Origin: Methanobacterium sp.
GTDB lineage: Archaea; Methanobacteriota; Methanobacteria; Methanobacteriales; Methanobacteriaceae
Length of the DNA: 46,464 nucleotides
Assembly: GCA_028700095.1 (NCBI GenBank)
Contig: JAQVTJ010000002.1
Coordinates: 1-46,464 of the forward strand
Direction of reading: 5' to 3'
Shown: in pieces, positions 35,336 through 44,274 of the stretch
Numbering within the stretch: the first letter of the stretch is position 1
How the letters are laid out: each line of letters begins with the position of its first letter
Translations under genes and position numbers: made by a program
Notes under the pieces: generated by a model
Database searches by the model: none
Seen by the model: the letters and a program-made list of their open reading frames with translations, nothing else
Told to the model about the DNA's origin: nothing

Positions 35336-35734
35336 TTATCTTTGGGGTATGTTAACTGCTTTATCTGGTGACATATCTGATGGTGTAATTATTACAATAG
35401 CACCTTCTTTTGCTTTTATAATTATTTCTCCCTCATCTATTACCCTTGTATGGACTGCTATTGCACCATTTTTTATATCTTTAGACATGTCAACACCATT
35501 AACAGTTACTAATTTAAGACCAGCTACAGGTATAAGATAATAATCTGAAGGTCCTGTTGTTTGGTTTATTTCAGGTTTACCTGAAGATGAACTAGTATCT
35601 GCAACAGCCTGAAAACTACTTGTAACCATTAAAAATATTAGAATTGTAAATATAACATCTATAAGTGGAACTAAATTGACATTAGGATTGTTATCTTGTA
35701 ATTTATTTCTATATCTGCTTGTGTCAAGTGCCAT
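35336..35734 (-). CDS. exbD: ExbD/TolR-family biopolymer transport protein
   Basis: Ion-driven motor subunit that works with an ExbB/TolQ channel. It has the family layout: a short N-terminal cytoplasmic part, one membrane helix with NVNLVPLIDVIFTILIFLMV, where Asp26 corresponds to the ion-carrying Asp, then a Ser/Pro-rich linker and a small extracytoplasmic domain (DYYLIPVAGLKLVTVNGV, GAIVIITPSDMSPDKAVNIP). 132 residues. Encoded 43 bases downstream of the exbB gene. Archaea have no outer membrane, and no TonB or TolA partner is visible here, so what the pair drives is unknown. Methanobacteriales commonly carry this pair. Confidence 0.88.
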   Translation of the reverse strand: MALDTSRYRNKLQDNNPNVNLVPLIDVIFTILIFLMVTSSFQAVADTSSSSGKPEINQTTGPSDYYLIPVAGLKLVTVNGVDMSKDIKNGAIAVHTRVIDEGEIIIKAKEGAIVIITPSDMSPDKAVNIPQR

Positions 35735-35777
35735 TTATTTGTAACTCCTAAATACTAAATATAAATATATATTTTTT

Positions 35778-36617
35778 TTATTGACGTAGTTTACTTTCAA
35801 TTATCTCTGCATTGGTATTGGCTTTTTCCCTAACAATACTGTTTATATTTTTATCAAGCATATTTGGATGTATAGATATCCATATATTTGCATTAGGATC
35901 ATGGATCTTTTTTACTTCTATAATTCCATTAGATTCTTTAAATGCTTCAACACATTTATCTAGGTTTGAATCAACTTTAATCCTTATTTCTGCAGTTCTC
36001 CAATTTGTCATCTTCTTAGCTATGTCTATTTTATCAATTTCTTCTTCAATCTTACTTTTTATATAAGAATATAATGGTAAAATAATTATTGCAACTGTAA
36101 GACCTGCAATTGTTGTTATTAATGCTATATAAATCCCCTCTGCCATTATTGAAGGGTTTCCACCTACACCCATTGCCTTGAATGTATACCAAATACCTAT
36201 AACTGTTCCAATCAAACCTAAAAGCGGGGCAATTTCTACTATGGTTTTTAAAGTATTGATTCCTTTAGTCATTCTTCCCATTTCAACAATGAACACTCTT
36301 TCCATTGCATCTTCAACCTCAACATTATTCCGATAACCTATTTTCAATGCTTCAGATATGATTTTTGATATGGGATTTTGATATTTTCCAATTGAACGTA
36401 ATGCTTCAAGCGAACCTCCTCTGTCCATGGCTTCATTTACAGTTTCAATAATTTGTGGAAGACTAACTTTTGATATTTTACGTAATTTATAAATTTTTTC
36501 AAAGGATAATATAATACCATAAATTCCGATTATAGTGATTAAATATGTAATTATTCCTCCACTTCTAAACATTTCCATTATGGTTCCTATGGAACTTGTA
36601 AAAAATTCGTATATCAT
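35778..36617 (-). CDS. exbB: MotA/TolQ/ExbB-family proton channel protein with C-terminal extension
   Basis: Channel subunit of an ion-motive-force-driven motor. The first membrane helix is at about residues 19-38 (IITYLITIIGIYGIILSF). Two further helices in the second half include the conserved IAPLLGLIGTVIGIWYTFKA (near 129-149) and YIALITTIAGLTVAIIILPL (near 163-183). After them, instead of a short tail, about 90 residues follow: a charged helix (KSKIEEEIDKIDIAKKM) and an alpha/beta-like domain (AEIRIKVDSNLDKCVEAFKE, ANIWISIHPNMLDKNINSIV). E. coli ExbB lacks such a domain. The ATG follows GAGG, and the start lies 11 bases after the rnhB stop. Confidence 0.88.
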   Translation of the reverse strand: MIYEFFTSSIGTIMEMFRSGGIITYLITIIGIYGIILSFEKIYKLRKISKVSLPQIIETVNEAMDRGGSLEALRSIGKYQNPISKIISEALKIGYRNNVEVEDAMERVFIVEMGRMTKGINTLKTIVEIAPLLGLIGTVIGIWYTFKAMGVGGNPSIMAEGIYIALITTIAGLTVAIIILPLYSYIKSKIEEEIDKIDIAKKMTNWRTAEIRIKVDSNLDKCVEAFKESNGIIEVKKIHDPNANIWISIHPNMLDKNINSIVREKANTNAEIIESKLRQ

Positions 36618-36628
36618 TTTATCCTCTT

Positions 36629-37237
<609 letters not shown>

Positions 37238-37371
37238 ATTAATATTAACCTCTTAACAAAAGAAATTTTTTTTATTTGTTTAAATTTTTAAAAATTATTA
37301 TATTTCAATTATCTATTATTAGATTATATTAATGTAATTGGCAAATTATAATATAATATATAACTATTTTA

Positions 37372-37390
37372 AAAAAAAATAATAAAAAAA
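37372..37390 (-). terminator. Poly-T tracts (minus strand) after mreB
   Basis: Two A-runs on the plus strand (T-runs on the transcribed strand's RNA as U-tracts) stand 20-40 bases after the mreB stop, before rnhB. They could end a two-gene transcript made of the unknown gene and mreB. Confidence 0.35.
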
Positions 37391-37410
37391 AATATATTTA
37401 GAAGAAAAAT

Positions 37411-38484
37411 TTATTTCATTGCTTTTAAACGAACTTCAGGTTCAAGTGCCCTGGGCTCTGCAGCTACAATTGCAGCTCCCTTTGCCACAACAGTCATTGG
37501 ATCATCTGATATTTCTACTGGAATCCCTACTTCTTCATATATTCTTTCCTTTATTCCTTTAAGCTGGGATGTTCCACCAACAACTACTGTTTTATTATAT
37601 ACTCCAGATATAAGTTCAGGTGACATTCTTTCAAGAACCAAAGAAAGTGCCTCTATAAGTTTTTTAACAATTGGCTCAGCTGCATCAGCCACTAATTTAG
37701 AATCTATTTCAACCTTTTTGGGTTTATTGGTTTCCATGGATTTTCCAATTGCATTGGTGGTGATATTTTCAACCTCTGCAGATGAATGTACCATTCCTAC
37801 CTTTATTTTAGCATTTTCAGCTTCATGTATTCCTATTTCAACACTGTAAATATCTTTAACTTTTTCAACAATGTTTTTATCAATATCATCTCCACCATTT
37901 CTTATGGTTTCAATGTCAGTAATTCCACCTAATGATATTACAACAATATCACTTGAACCTGCACCAATATCCAATACCATTGTACCTGCAGCTTCTGCTA
38001 TAGGTAGACCTGTTCCAATAGCAGCAGATAATCCTTCACTAATTACAAGCACATAACTTGCCCCGGCTTTTCTTCCTATTTCTTCAACTGCTCTTTTTTC
38101 AACTTCAGAAGCATCTCCAGGAATACCTATAACAATTCTGTCTATACTCTCTGTATTTTCACCAGAACCTTTATCCATGGCATAAACCAATAAAGCTTCT
38201 GCTTGGGCTATACTTTCTATAACTCCCTTTCTAAGAGGTCTTACAGCAACAATATCTTCAGGTGTTCTTCCAAGCATGGATTTTGCTTCTTCACCTACAG
38301 CTAGAACATATGATGAATCTTCCTTTTTCACTGCAACTACAGATGGAATTTTATATAAGTCGAACTTATCCCCAGATGGCTTAGCAACTACTGTGTTAAG
38401 AGTCCCTAAATCTATTCCTAACGTGTTAGTCAAAGCCTTTTTCTTAACAGCTACCTTATCATTTTTCTTTAGAAAATCGAACAT
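37411..38484 (-). CDS. mreB: MreB-like actin homologue
   Basis: Actin-fold ATPase that in rod-shaped bacteria organises wall synthesis; homologues occur in the pseudomurein-walled Methanobacteriales. It has phosphate-1 loop GIDLGTLNTVVAKP (residues 23-36), VGEEAKSMLGRTPEDIVAVR followed by PLRKGVI, as in bacterial MreB, IGIPGDASEVEKRAVEE, phosphate-2 loop DIGAGSSDIVVISLGG (172-187) and adenosine loop VVVGGTSQLKGIKERI. Two departures from bacterial MreB as I know it: the usual E-E-P-x-A-A-A-I-G is S149-E-G-L-S-A-A-I-G, and DIGGGT is DIGAGS. An N-terminal FDFLKKNDK extension could be a membrane-touching helix. 357 residues. It begins a couple of bases after the preceding unknown gene's stop (38486). 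Confidence 0.88.
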   Translation of the reverse strand: MFDFLKKNDKVAVKKKALTNTLGIDLGTLNTVVAKPSGDKFDLYKIPSVVAVKKEDSSYVLAVGEEAKSMLGRTPEDIVAVRPLRKGVIESIAQAEALLVYAMDKGSGENTESIDRIVIGIPGDASEVEKRAVEEIGRKAGASYVLVISEGLSAAIGTGLPIAEAAGTMVLDIGAGSSDIVVISLGGITDIETIRNGGDDIDKNIVEKVKDIYSVEIGIHEAENAKIKVGMVHSSAEVENITTNAIGKSMETNKPKKVEIDSKLVADAAEPIVKKLIEALSLVLERMSPELISGVYNKTVVVGGTSQLKGIKERIYEEVGIPVEISDDPMTVVAKGAAIVAAEPRALEPEVRLKAMK

Positions 38485-38485
38485 T

Positions 38486-39115
38486 TCATTCCTCCTTTAA
38501 AATCTTATTAAATTCTATTACAAATATTTTGTTAATCTTTGCAATTTCAGTTATTTTTTGTGTAGTTTCTTCTTCAGTTGATAGTAAAATAGTGGATAAT
38601 GCAATATCTGCCATTTTAAACAATGGATCAATGGCGGTTCTTATAAATTCCGGTAACATAGTAGTTATATAAACATCAGTTTCAATAAAACCAGTTGTTT
38701 TATCCTCTATAAGGAAATTAACTTTTAACCTTGCCTTTTCACAGTCTCCCATGAATTTTTTAACTGAATTCTCAGGTCCCACAGCTAAAATTAAATTAGG
38801 CTCATTTAAAACATAATATGGTGCAATTTTAAGATAAGCTCCTCCATTATCTTTACACATTAAACTCAGATCTCTTACTTTATTGATATCACCATATAAC
38901 ATAATGAAATCAAATTTTTTAGTTACAAAAGAATCTTTACGTTTTATATGTTCTCTGCAAAGGATTTTAACCCGATCCTTCTCGGTAATTGCTGCATAGG
39001 CAATATTATTAACCATCTCTTCGTTTCCTGCTATTACACACCATATTTGATCTGCTTCTTGCATTGTGGAAACTTTAGCAGCTTGTCTTAATGTTTTTAT
39101 CGTATCTTCTATCAT
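38486..39115 (-). CDS. Conserved hypothetical protein upstream of mreB
   Basis: About 209 residues, soluble, family not recognised. It starts with a helix (MIEDTIKTLRQAAKVSTMQE), then alternates strands and helices: IWCVIAGNEEMVNNIAYAA, RVKILCREHIKRKD, FDFIMLYGDINKVRDLSLMC, PNLILAVGPENSVKKFMGD. A TDVYITTMLPEFIRTAIDPL region and a C-terminal STEEETTQKITEIAKINKIF helix follow. The ATG at 39115 is chosen because GCGTGGT lies 5-6 bases upstream; a GTG nine bases earlier overlaps that site. It ends one base before the mreB start, so it is translationally coupled and probably works with it. It could bind a nucleotide, judging from the Rossmann-like pattern; that is a guess. Confidence 0.75.
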   Translation of the reverse strand: MIEDTIKTLRQAAKVSTMQEADQIWCVIAGNEEMVNNIAYAAITEKDRVKILCREHIKRKDSFVTKKFDFIMLYGDINKVRDLSLMCKDNGGAYLKIAPYYVLNEPNLILAVGPENSVKKFMGDCEKARLKVNFLIEDKTTGFIETDVYITTMLPEFIRTAIDPLFKMADIALSTILLSTEEETTQKITEIAKINKIFVIEFNKILKEE

Positions 39116-39124
39116 TTTTACCAC

Positions 39125-39687
39125 GCCTTTGTGGAAATATTCATTAAATAATTAAATTTAATAAAATTTTTCAGATATAATCTATATTCTATAACCTTTA
39201 ATCTAGATATATAATACATGTTTAGTATCATGGCTTTATATAATTATACAGTTTAATTCTAATAAAACATTATTAAAATTTTCATATATACAATAATATA
39301 AAATATCCCATATACAATCTGTTAAATTCCAATGAACACATTAATAATTTTAAATATTTAAATTAAGAAGCTGATACTTTATTTTTTAAAGATTTATATA
39401 CAAATTACCAGGAATTTTATTGAATATATAATAATATAATAGAATTATATAAAGTTATAATGATTTATAGAATATAATATAAAAAAGTTTTAATCCTATA
39501 TATTGGTTTTAGAAAAATATTTATATTTATCCTCTAAATTTTAAGAATTAAATATTATACCCAATATATTTAATAGATTATATAAATTTAATAAAACTAT
39601 ATTCCATATTCTCTAGCTAAATAATAATTACAAATTTTATAATATATTATACATGATAATATTAGGTTTTATAATGGGGATGTAGCT
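39125..39687. other. Gap between divergent operons
   Basis: 563 bases of extremely AT-rich DNA between the minus-strand mreB group and the plus-strand asd group. It must hold both promoters; candidate TATA elements are TTTATATA at 39391-39398 and near 39521. I see no gene, no RNA and no origin-type repeat. Confidence 0.6.
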
Positions 39688-40356
39688 GTGTTTGTTAAGG
39701 GTGTAACATTAAAAAAGATAGGAATATTAGTTACCATAGTAATTTTACCTTTTCTTTTAGGATATTATTTAATTAGCTTCATAATATTTTCTGCAATAAC
39801 ATTTCTAATACAATTTTTTAGAGATCCAAAACGGAACATTCCAACAAATAATGGAATTATCCTAGCACCTGCAGAGGGTAAAATAATGAAAGGTAAAATA
39901 GATTTCTTAAAAATAGTTACTAAAGAAGATGATCCTTTAATGGAACATATATTAAATGATAATGAAAAAGGAATTCTAATAAGCACATTCATGTCACCAT
40001 TTGATGTTCATGTACAAAGAGCTCCTGTCACTGGAAAAATTGTGAAAACCCAATATTATCCTGGTAAATTCAAAATTGCCATGGGAAATGTAGATACTAA
40101 AAATGAAAAAAATTTAATAGTAATAGACTCACCGTATGGTAAAATAGGAGTTATCCAAATAGCAGGTTTTGTTGCAAGAAGAATAGTTCAATATGTTAAT
40201 GTTGGAGACAATATTAATATAGGTGATAGACTAGGGATGATAAGATTTGGGTCACGTGTTAATTTAATAATCCCCTACCATAAATTTAAAGTAATGGTTT
40301 TTGAAGGTGAAAAACCCACAGCAGGGGAGACTATAATGGCCAAATTAATTGAATAA
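39688..40356 (+). CDS. asd: Archaetidylserine decarboxylase (PSD-related)
   Basis: Pyruvoyl enzyme that removes CO2 from archaetidylserine to give archaetidylethanolamine, a membrane lipid of Methanobacteriales. It has one or two N-terminal hydrophobic helices (IGILVTIVILPFLLGYYL and SFIIFSAITFLIQFF), then FFRDPKRNIP, APAEGKIMKG, FMSPFDVHVQRAPVTGKI, and IAGFVARRIVQYVNVGD. The self-cleavage site is G188-S189 in RFGSRVNLIIP; Ser189 becomes the pyruvoyl group. At 222 residues it is the short soluble-domain type. Start GTG, with GGGGAT upstream; an internal ATG nearby is followed by a stop. The next gene is the matching synthase, 41 bases downstream. Confidence 0.9.
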   Translation: MFVKGVTLKKIGILVTIVILPFLLGYYLISFIIFSAITFLIQFFRDPKRNIPTNNGIILAPAEGKIMKGKIDFLKIVTKEDDPLMEHILNDNEKGILISTFMSPFDVHVQRAPVTGKIVKTQYYPGKFKIAMGNVDTKNEKNLIVIDSPYGKIGVIQIAGFVARRIVQYVNVGDNINIGDRLGMIRFGSRVNLIIPYHKFKVMVFEGEKPTAGETIMAKLIE

Positions 40357-40396
40357 ACATAAAAATAAATAAATTGGTCTTAAGAGGTTTTATAAT

Positions 40397-41113
40397 ATGA
40401 ATATAAAGCATCACATGTCATATGCAGATATAGTTTCAATTGGAAACGCTTCTTCAGGATTTTTATCAATAATAATGGTTTTAAATGGTTATATGGTGCT
40501 TGCTGCACAGTTTATACTTATTGCAGTTATCTTTGATGCACTTGATGGATGGGTTGCAAGAAAAACTAAAAGGGTGGATGAGTTAGGTTTTGGTGAAAAT
40601 ATAGACTCCTTATCTGATGTGGTTTCTTTTGGTGTTGCACCAGGAATATTTTTATATTCAGCTTGTGCATCGTTTAATATTCCCTATATTAATATAATAA
40701 TAGCACTTTTAATATTAATATGTGGCCTTTTAAGACTTACAAGGTTCAATGTAATCTTAGATTCAAATAAAGAGTTAGTTGGTAAATTTGTTGGTTTACC
40801 AATTCCATCAACCGCCCTTGTATTAGGATCATTTTATCTTTCAGGTATTTTCAGAGCAGACATTGCACTAATTATAATGACTATAGTATCAGTATTAATG
40901 ATAAGTACAATTATTTATCCTAAATTTAAAGGAATGAAAATAATATTAACTGGCAGTACACTGATATTTTTGACTCTTTTATCACAAAACATTTCAATAA
41001 TTACCACTATCCCTGCCAAGCTGTTATTCATAGGTTCTTTAACATATGTAATAATAATACCAATAATGGATTTATATGCCAAGCTTCGCAGAAGTGATCC
41101 AAATGTTAGATAA
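40397..41113 (+). CDS. pssA: Archaetidylserine synthase (CDP-alcohol phosphatidyltransferase)
   Basis: Joins CDP-archaeol and L-serine to give archaetidylserine at the membrane; Asd then decarboxylates it. The CDP-alcohol phosphotransferase signature DG-x2-AR-x9-G-x3-D-x3-D is present: D50-G51, A54-R55, then GENIDSLSD. Seven to eight hydrophobic helices follow, as in class I synthases. 238 residues. The ATG follows AGAGGTTTTATA. The last 11 bases overlap the start of the DUF515 protein gene, so the three genes asd-pssA-DUF515 probably form an operon. Confidence 0.92.
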   Translation: MNIKHHMSYADIVSIGNASSGFLSIIMVLNGYMVLAAQFILIAVIFDALDGWVARKTKRVDELGFGENIDSLSDVVSFGVAPGIFLYSACASFNIPYINIIIALLILICGLLRLTRFNVILDSNKELVGKFVGLPIPSTALVLGSFYLSGIFRADIALIIMTIVSVLMISTIIYPKFKGMKIILTGSTLIFLTLLSQNISIITTIPAKLLFIGSLTYVIIIPIMDLYAKLRRSDPNVR

Positions 41114-42464
41114 AATATCAAAAGATAAAGATAATAAAAACACACCGGATCCCCGTAAAAATGGAAAAAAATCTGTTTCTAATATTTTAGATATTAGTGG
41201 ACGTCTTAAAGACATGGTGGGAAAAGTTTCTGGCAAATCAGAAGATGATAATAATAATCCTAAAATAAAAAGCTATAACAAAAAAGACTCTTCTCATAAA
41301 AAAATTCCAAGACCTATGCCTAAACATAGGTTTATAAATAAACCAGGATTAAGACCAAAAAAGGAAGGAATATTCACAGGGCTGGCCAATGGATTTGGAA
41401 AACAACTTCCAGAAGAGGATCAAAGAACACTTGTTGGTGCAGCTGTTTTTGGTATAATAATAATCCTACTTGTGGGGTCAGGATATTATTTCTTTGTTTT
41501 TGCACCATACCAAGATACTATGAACAGTGCCAAGATGGCTAAAATTAATGAAGTTAATTCCTATTTTAAAGGACCATTAGCAACTGATCCCCACAAACAT
41601 CTGTTATTAGCAGATATTGATATTGGTGTAACACCTGACCAAGTATTAGCAGTAGATGTTCTTGGTCCTGCAACAATTGCTTGGAGAGAATATCAAAGTC
41701 ACCAGATAAATCTAAAAAAGGATCCATATGGCAGGGTAATGATAAGTTATTCTACCCAACAACCAAGCACTGGAAATACTAACACATCCACACCAACTGC
41801 AAGTAATGTGAAAAATTTAATTGTAAAAGTTGTAGATGCACAGAAAATAGTTAATAACACTGATGCAAGCGTACTTGCTAATATGGATATAGTAACACCA
41901 GACACTGTAGCGGTTCCAATAGTAATATTAAGAACCCAAGCAGCAGGAGGACTTATAAATGTTGGTAATGCAGTTGATATTTATCAAAATGTTGTACAAA
42001 CATCTACAAACACCACAACCCAAACAACTCCAATAGATAATTCACCTAAAATTAGCGGAGCCACAGTACTTGCAATTTTAAGAAATGCTACAAGTGGTAT
42101 TTACAGTTCTAACACTGCAAACTTTACACATAGCAATGCATTTCAAATAAACAATGGAGGTCATAGTACTTCAACAAGTCAATCAGCACAAGGAGATATT
42201 GAACAACTCTTAAGAGCAGGTGCATCAAGAAACTGGAACGAAGCCCAAATAGCTGCCATTTTAAAGGCTTACGGATGGAGATTATCAAATTTTGAAAGAA
42301 TTTCTAATCTAGGAGAGTTAGATGCTCAGTATCTATTATTATTGGAGGTTCCCAGAGAAAATGCATTATGGTTAATACAAAACTCTGGCAGTGTAGTTCT
42401 TACAGTTCCAACCCAAAAAGCACCTGAATGGATGATAAAAGAACTTCACCAAATATATGGATAA
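41103..42464 (+). CDS. DUF515-type membrane protein
   Basis: Methanogen-specific protein of unknown role. The first ~100 residues are basic and disordered (for example KKIPRPMPKHRFINKPGLRP). One membrane helix lies at about 110-133 (LVGAAVFGIIIILLVGSGYY). About 320 residues outside the cell follow: ADIDIGVTPDQVLAVDVLGP, VKVVDAQKIVNNTDASVLAN, then Thr/Ser/Asn-rich linkers (TNTTTQTTPIDNSP) and a helical end with GAGASRNWNEAQIAAILKAY-like sequence and ALWLIQNSGSVVLTVPTQ. The ATG at 41103 is chosen over one at 41076 because GAAGTGATCC, an extended Shine-Dalgarno match, stands right before it. It overlaps the end of pssA by 11 bases. SAF-like or type-IV-pilus-assembly-like functions are conceivable but unproven. 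Confidence 0.75.
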   Translation: MLDKISKDKDNKNTPDPRKNGKKSVSNILDISGRLKDMVGKVSGKSEDDNNNPKIKSYNKKDSSHKKIPRPMPKHRFINKPGLRPKKEGIFTGLANGFGKQLPEEDQRTLVGAAVFGIIIILLVGSGYYFFVFAPYQDTMNSAKMAKINEVNSYFKGPLATDPHKHLLLADIDIGVTPDQVLAVDVLGPATIAWREYQSHQINLKKDPYGRVMISYSTQQPSTGNTNTSTPTASNVKNLIVKVVDAQKIVNNTDASVLANMDIVTPDTVAVPIVILRTQAAGGLINVGNAVDIYQNVVQTSTNTTTQTTPIDNSPKISGATVLAILRNATSGIYSSNTANFTHSNAFQINNGGHSTSTSQSAQGDIEQLLRAGASRNWNEAQIAAILKAYGWRLSNFERISNLGELDAQYLLLLEVPRENALWLIQNSGSVVLTVPTQKAPEWMIKELHQIYG

Positions 42465-42519
42465 AAAAAAAATTTTATAAAAAAAAATCTAAGATATTCT
42501 ATAAAAACCTAAAAAAATA

Positions 42520-43090
42520 GAACTACCAAAACCATTTTTTATAGGTAGAGATATAAAACAACACATTTCTGACCAGTCAATAAATAATCCCGGATTAACA
42601 GCCACATATTTTCTTTCCAATGAAAGAGAATATTTAAATCTAAACCTTCAAATTATAACATGGAAAGAACATTTTTTTTCTTCTTCCTAAAAAAAATCTA
42701 AAGCCAACAGATCCTAGAGTAGAAAATCTTAATAATAGCACCAATTAGTTCCAATTAACTCAGTTATTCTAACTAGTAATCCAACAGTTAATTTTTATTG
42801 ATAAAGAAAATCCAACTGCACAAACAATTGGCTGGGATAATTATAATATTAGACAAACAAAATCATATTCCTACACTTATATCTACACTGGATCAAGCTT
42901 AACTCCTGTTAGTAATGCTTCAAATAATATAACTCCAGAAAGTGCTAGTGATACTAAAACACCTAAATCTATACCTATAAAAAATATAGGAGTTCCATCT
43001 GGACTTTTTATTATTACAGATATTTTGAGAATGGCAGGAATTGTATTTAATAGATATTATACAATAAATTTATTAATTGCAAGTTTTTAA
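42520..43090 (+). pseudogene. Remnant of an exported protein with a C-terminal membrane tail
   Basis: Protein-like sequence in several frames, without an intact start. The pieces in order are: PFFIGRDIKQHISDQSINNP and ATYFLSNEREYLNLNLQIIT with WKE (about 42530-42675); LPKKNLKPTDPRVENLNNST (about 42683-42750); VPINSVILTSNPTVNFY (about 42750-42800); and a long frame, PTAQTIGWDNYNIRQTKSYS and YTYIYTGSSLTPVSNASNNI to a stop at 43090. The last piece has a Ser/Thr-rich linker, KNIGVP, a hydrophobic stretch and an Arg-containing tail (SGLFIITDILRMAGIVFNRY). At least three frameshifts are required. It sits between the DUF515 gene and a sortase gene, and the tail resembles a sorting signal, so it may be a dead sortase substrate; this is inference. 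Confidence 0.55.
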
Positions 43091-43105
43091 TAGTCAAAAA
43101 GAACT

Positions 43106-43828
43106 ATGAAAATTTCAACCTTCTTTATTTTATTTGGAATGCTAATTATCTCATTATATGGTTTAATAGAAATAAGTTACTATTCATCTGCAAACCAGTT
43201 TATAACAGATAATACAAACATCCCTTATCTAGAAATACCAAAAATAGATGTTAATCAACCTATAAACAATAAATCTGTTGACTACGGTATTTATCATGAT
43301 TTAAAATCTGCTAAACCTGGTTTGGGAACTATTGCACTTTTCGGCCATCGTACATTACATGGTTCATCATTTTTAAACCTAGACAAACTACAACCAGGAG
43401 ATAATATAACAATTAAATGGCCGGGAATTGGTAATGTGGAATATGAAGTTATTAATTCAACCATAGTCCAAGCATCTTATAAATTATCTGTTGAACAGGG
43501 AAATACACTTTTTCTAGCAACATGTTATCCATTTGGTACATCAAATGAAAGATTAATGATTAGGGCTACACAAGTCCATATATATCCCCTAAACATGTCC
43601 AATAAAAAAATAGATAACAATCCACAATATGCTCTAATAATAATACTAGCTTTCTTTATAGGGGGAATAATAATAAGCTCTATTTATCCTGTTAAAGAAG
43701 AACAACATATAATATTTCTAGCAACAATAATAATCACATTATTTCTTATAATTACATATATATATCCAATTCCTCCAACTGCAATTGAATCTAAATTATC
43801 ATTAATTAACAAAATTATAGGTGTTTAA
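43106..43828 (+). CDS. Sortase-family transpeptidase
   Basis: Membrane cysteine transpeptidase that in bacteria cuts a sorting motif and attaches surface proteins to the wall; a few archaea have homologues. The catalytic residues are visible: His81 in ALFGHRTLHGSSF, Cys140 in TLFLATCYPFG, and Arg149 in NERLMIRAT. The sortase beta-barrel begins YLEIPKIDVNQPINNKSVDYGI, written here in part. The N-terminus is a signal anchor (IISLYGLIEISYY region), and two more helices follow the domain at about 172-194 and 200-222, a three-helix layout like class E or similar sortases. 240 residues. mptD begins immediately at the stop (43829), so they are co-transcribed. It follows a degraded candidate substrate. 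Confidence 0.9.
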   Translation: MKISTFFILFGMLIISLYGLIEISYYSSANQFITDNTNIPYLEIPKIDVNQPINNKSVDYGIYHDLKSAKPGLGTIALFGHRTLHGSSFLNLDKLQPGDNITIKWPGIGNVEYEVINSTIVQASYKLSVEQGNTLFLATCYPFGTSNERLMIRATQVHIYPLNMSNKKIDNNPQYALIIILAFFIGGIIISSIYPVKEEQHIIFLATIIITLFLIITYIYPIPPTAIESKLSLINKIIGV

Positions 43829-44197
43829 ATGGATGTGAACAAAAAATATTTTAACAACATATCAAATAGGGAAAGAGCACTTTTTGAGGGAGCAATAACA
43901 ATGGGTGCTTTATTCCATCAGTTTATTGGCATACCAATAAATTTAAAAAGTGTAGAATCATTAGAACAATCAATTAAAACAGCAATGGAACTTCAACCAT
44001 GTATAAATAAGGTTAATGTGGAAATTAATAGGAATATATTAAAAGAAATTGAAAATGAATATGATTATATTTCCTTAACAGGTGAAATGTTAGATGTGAA
44101 AGTTGAATCAAATTATTCTAATGGAAGAGCAATTATAAGACTAAAATATATATCTGAACTCAACTATCCTCTTATGTATGTTGAAGATATTAGATAA
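43829..44197 (+). CDS. mptD: Dihydroneopterin aldolase (archaeal MptD type)
   Basis: Cleaves 7,8-dihydroneopterin to 6-hydroxymethyl-7,8-dihydropterin and glycolaldehyde in methanopterin synthesis. The archaeal family is unrelated to bacterial FolB. Landmarks: NISNRERALFEGAITMGALF with HQFIGIPI at the N-terminal, AMELQPCINKVNVEINR in the middle, and YDYISLTGEMLDVKVE. 122 residues is the usual size. It starts on the base after the sortase stop codon, so translation is coupled, although the two functions are unrelated. Confident family call. Confidence 0.92.
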   Translation: MDVNKKYFNNISNRERALFEGAITMGALFHQFIGIPINLKSVESLEQSIKTAMELQPCINKVNVEINRNILKEIENEYDYISLTGEMLDVKVESNYSNGRAIIRLKYISELNYPLMYVEDIR

Positions 44198-44274
44198 AAA
44201 TTTTATTTATATTAATTAGAAATTTATATAAAATATTATAATTTTAAGCAAATATAATATGGGGGAATTATTTC

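Noticed and set aside
39125..39687. Possible replication origin in the AT-rich gap between divergent operons
   Set aside because: No ORB-like or mini-ORB-like repeats and no orc1/cdc6 gene nearby; high AT content alone is normal for this genome.
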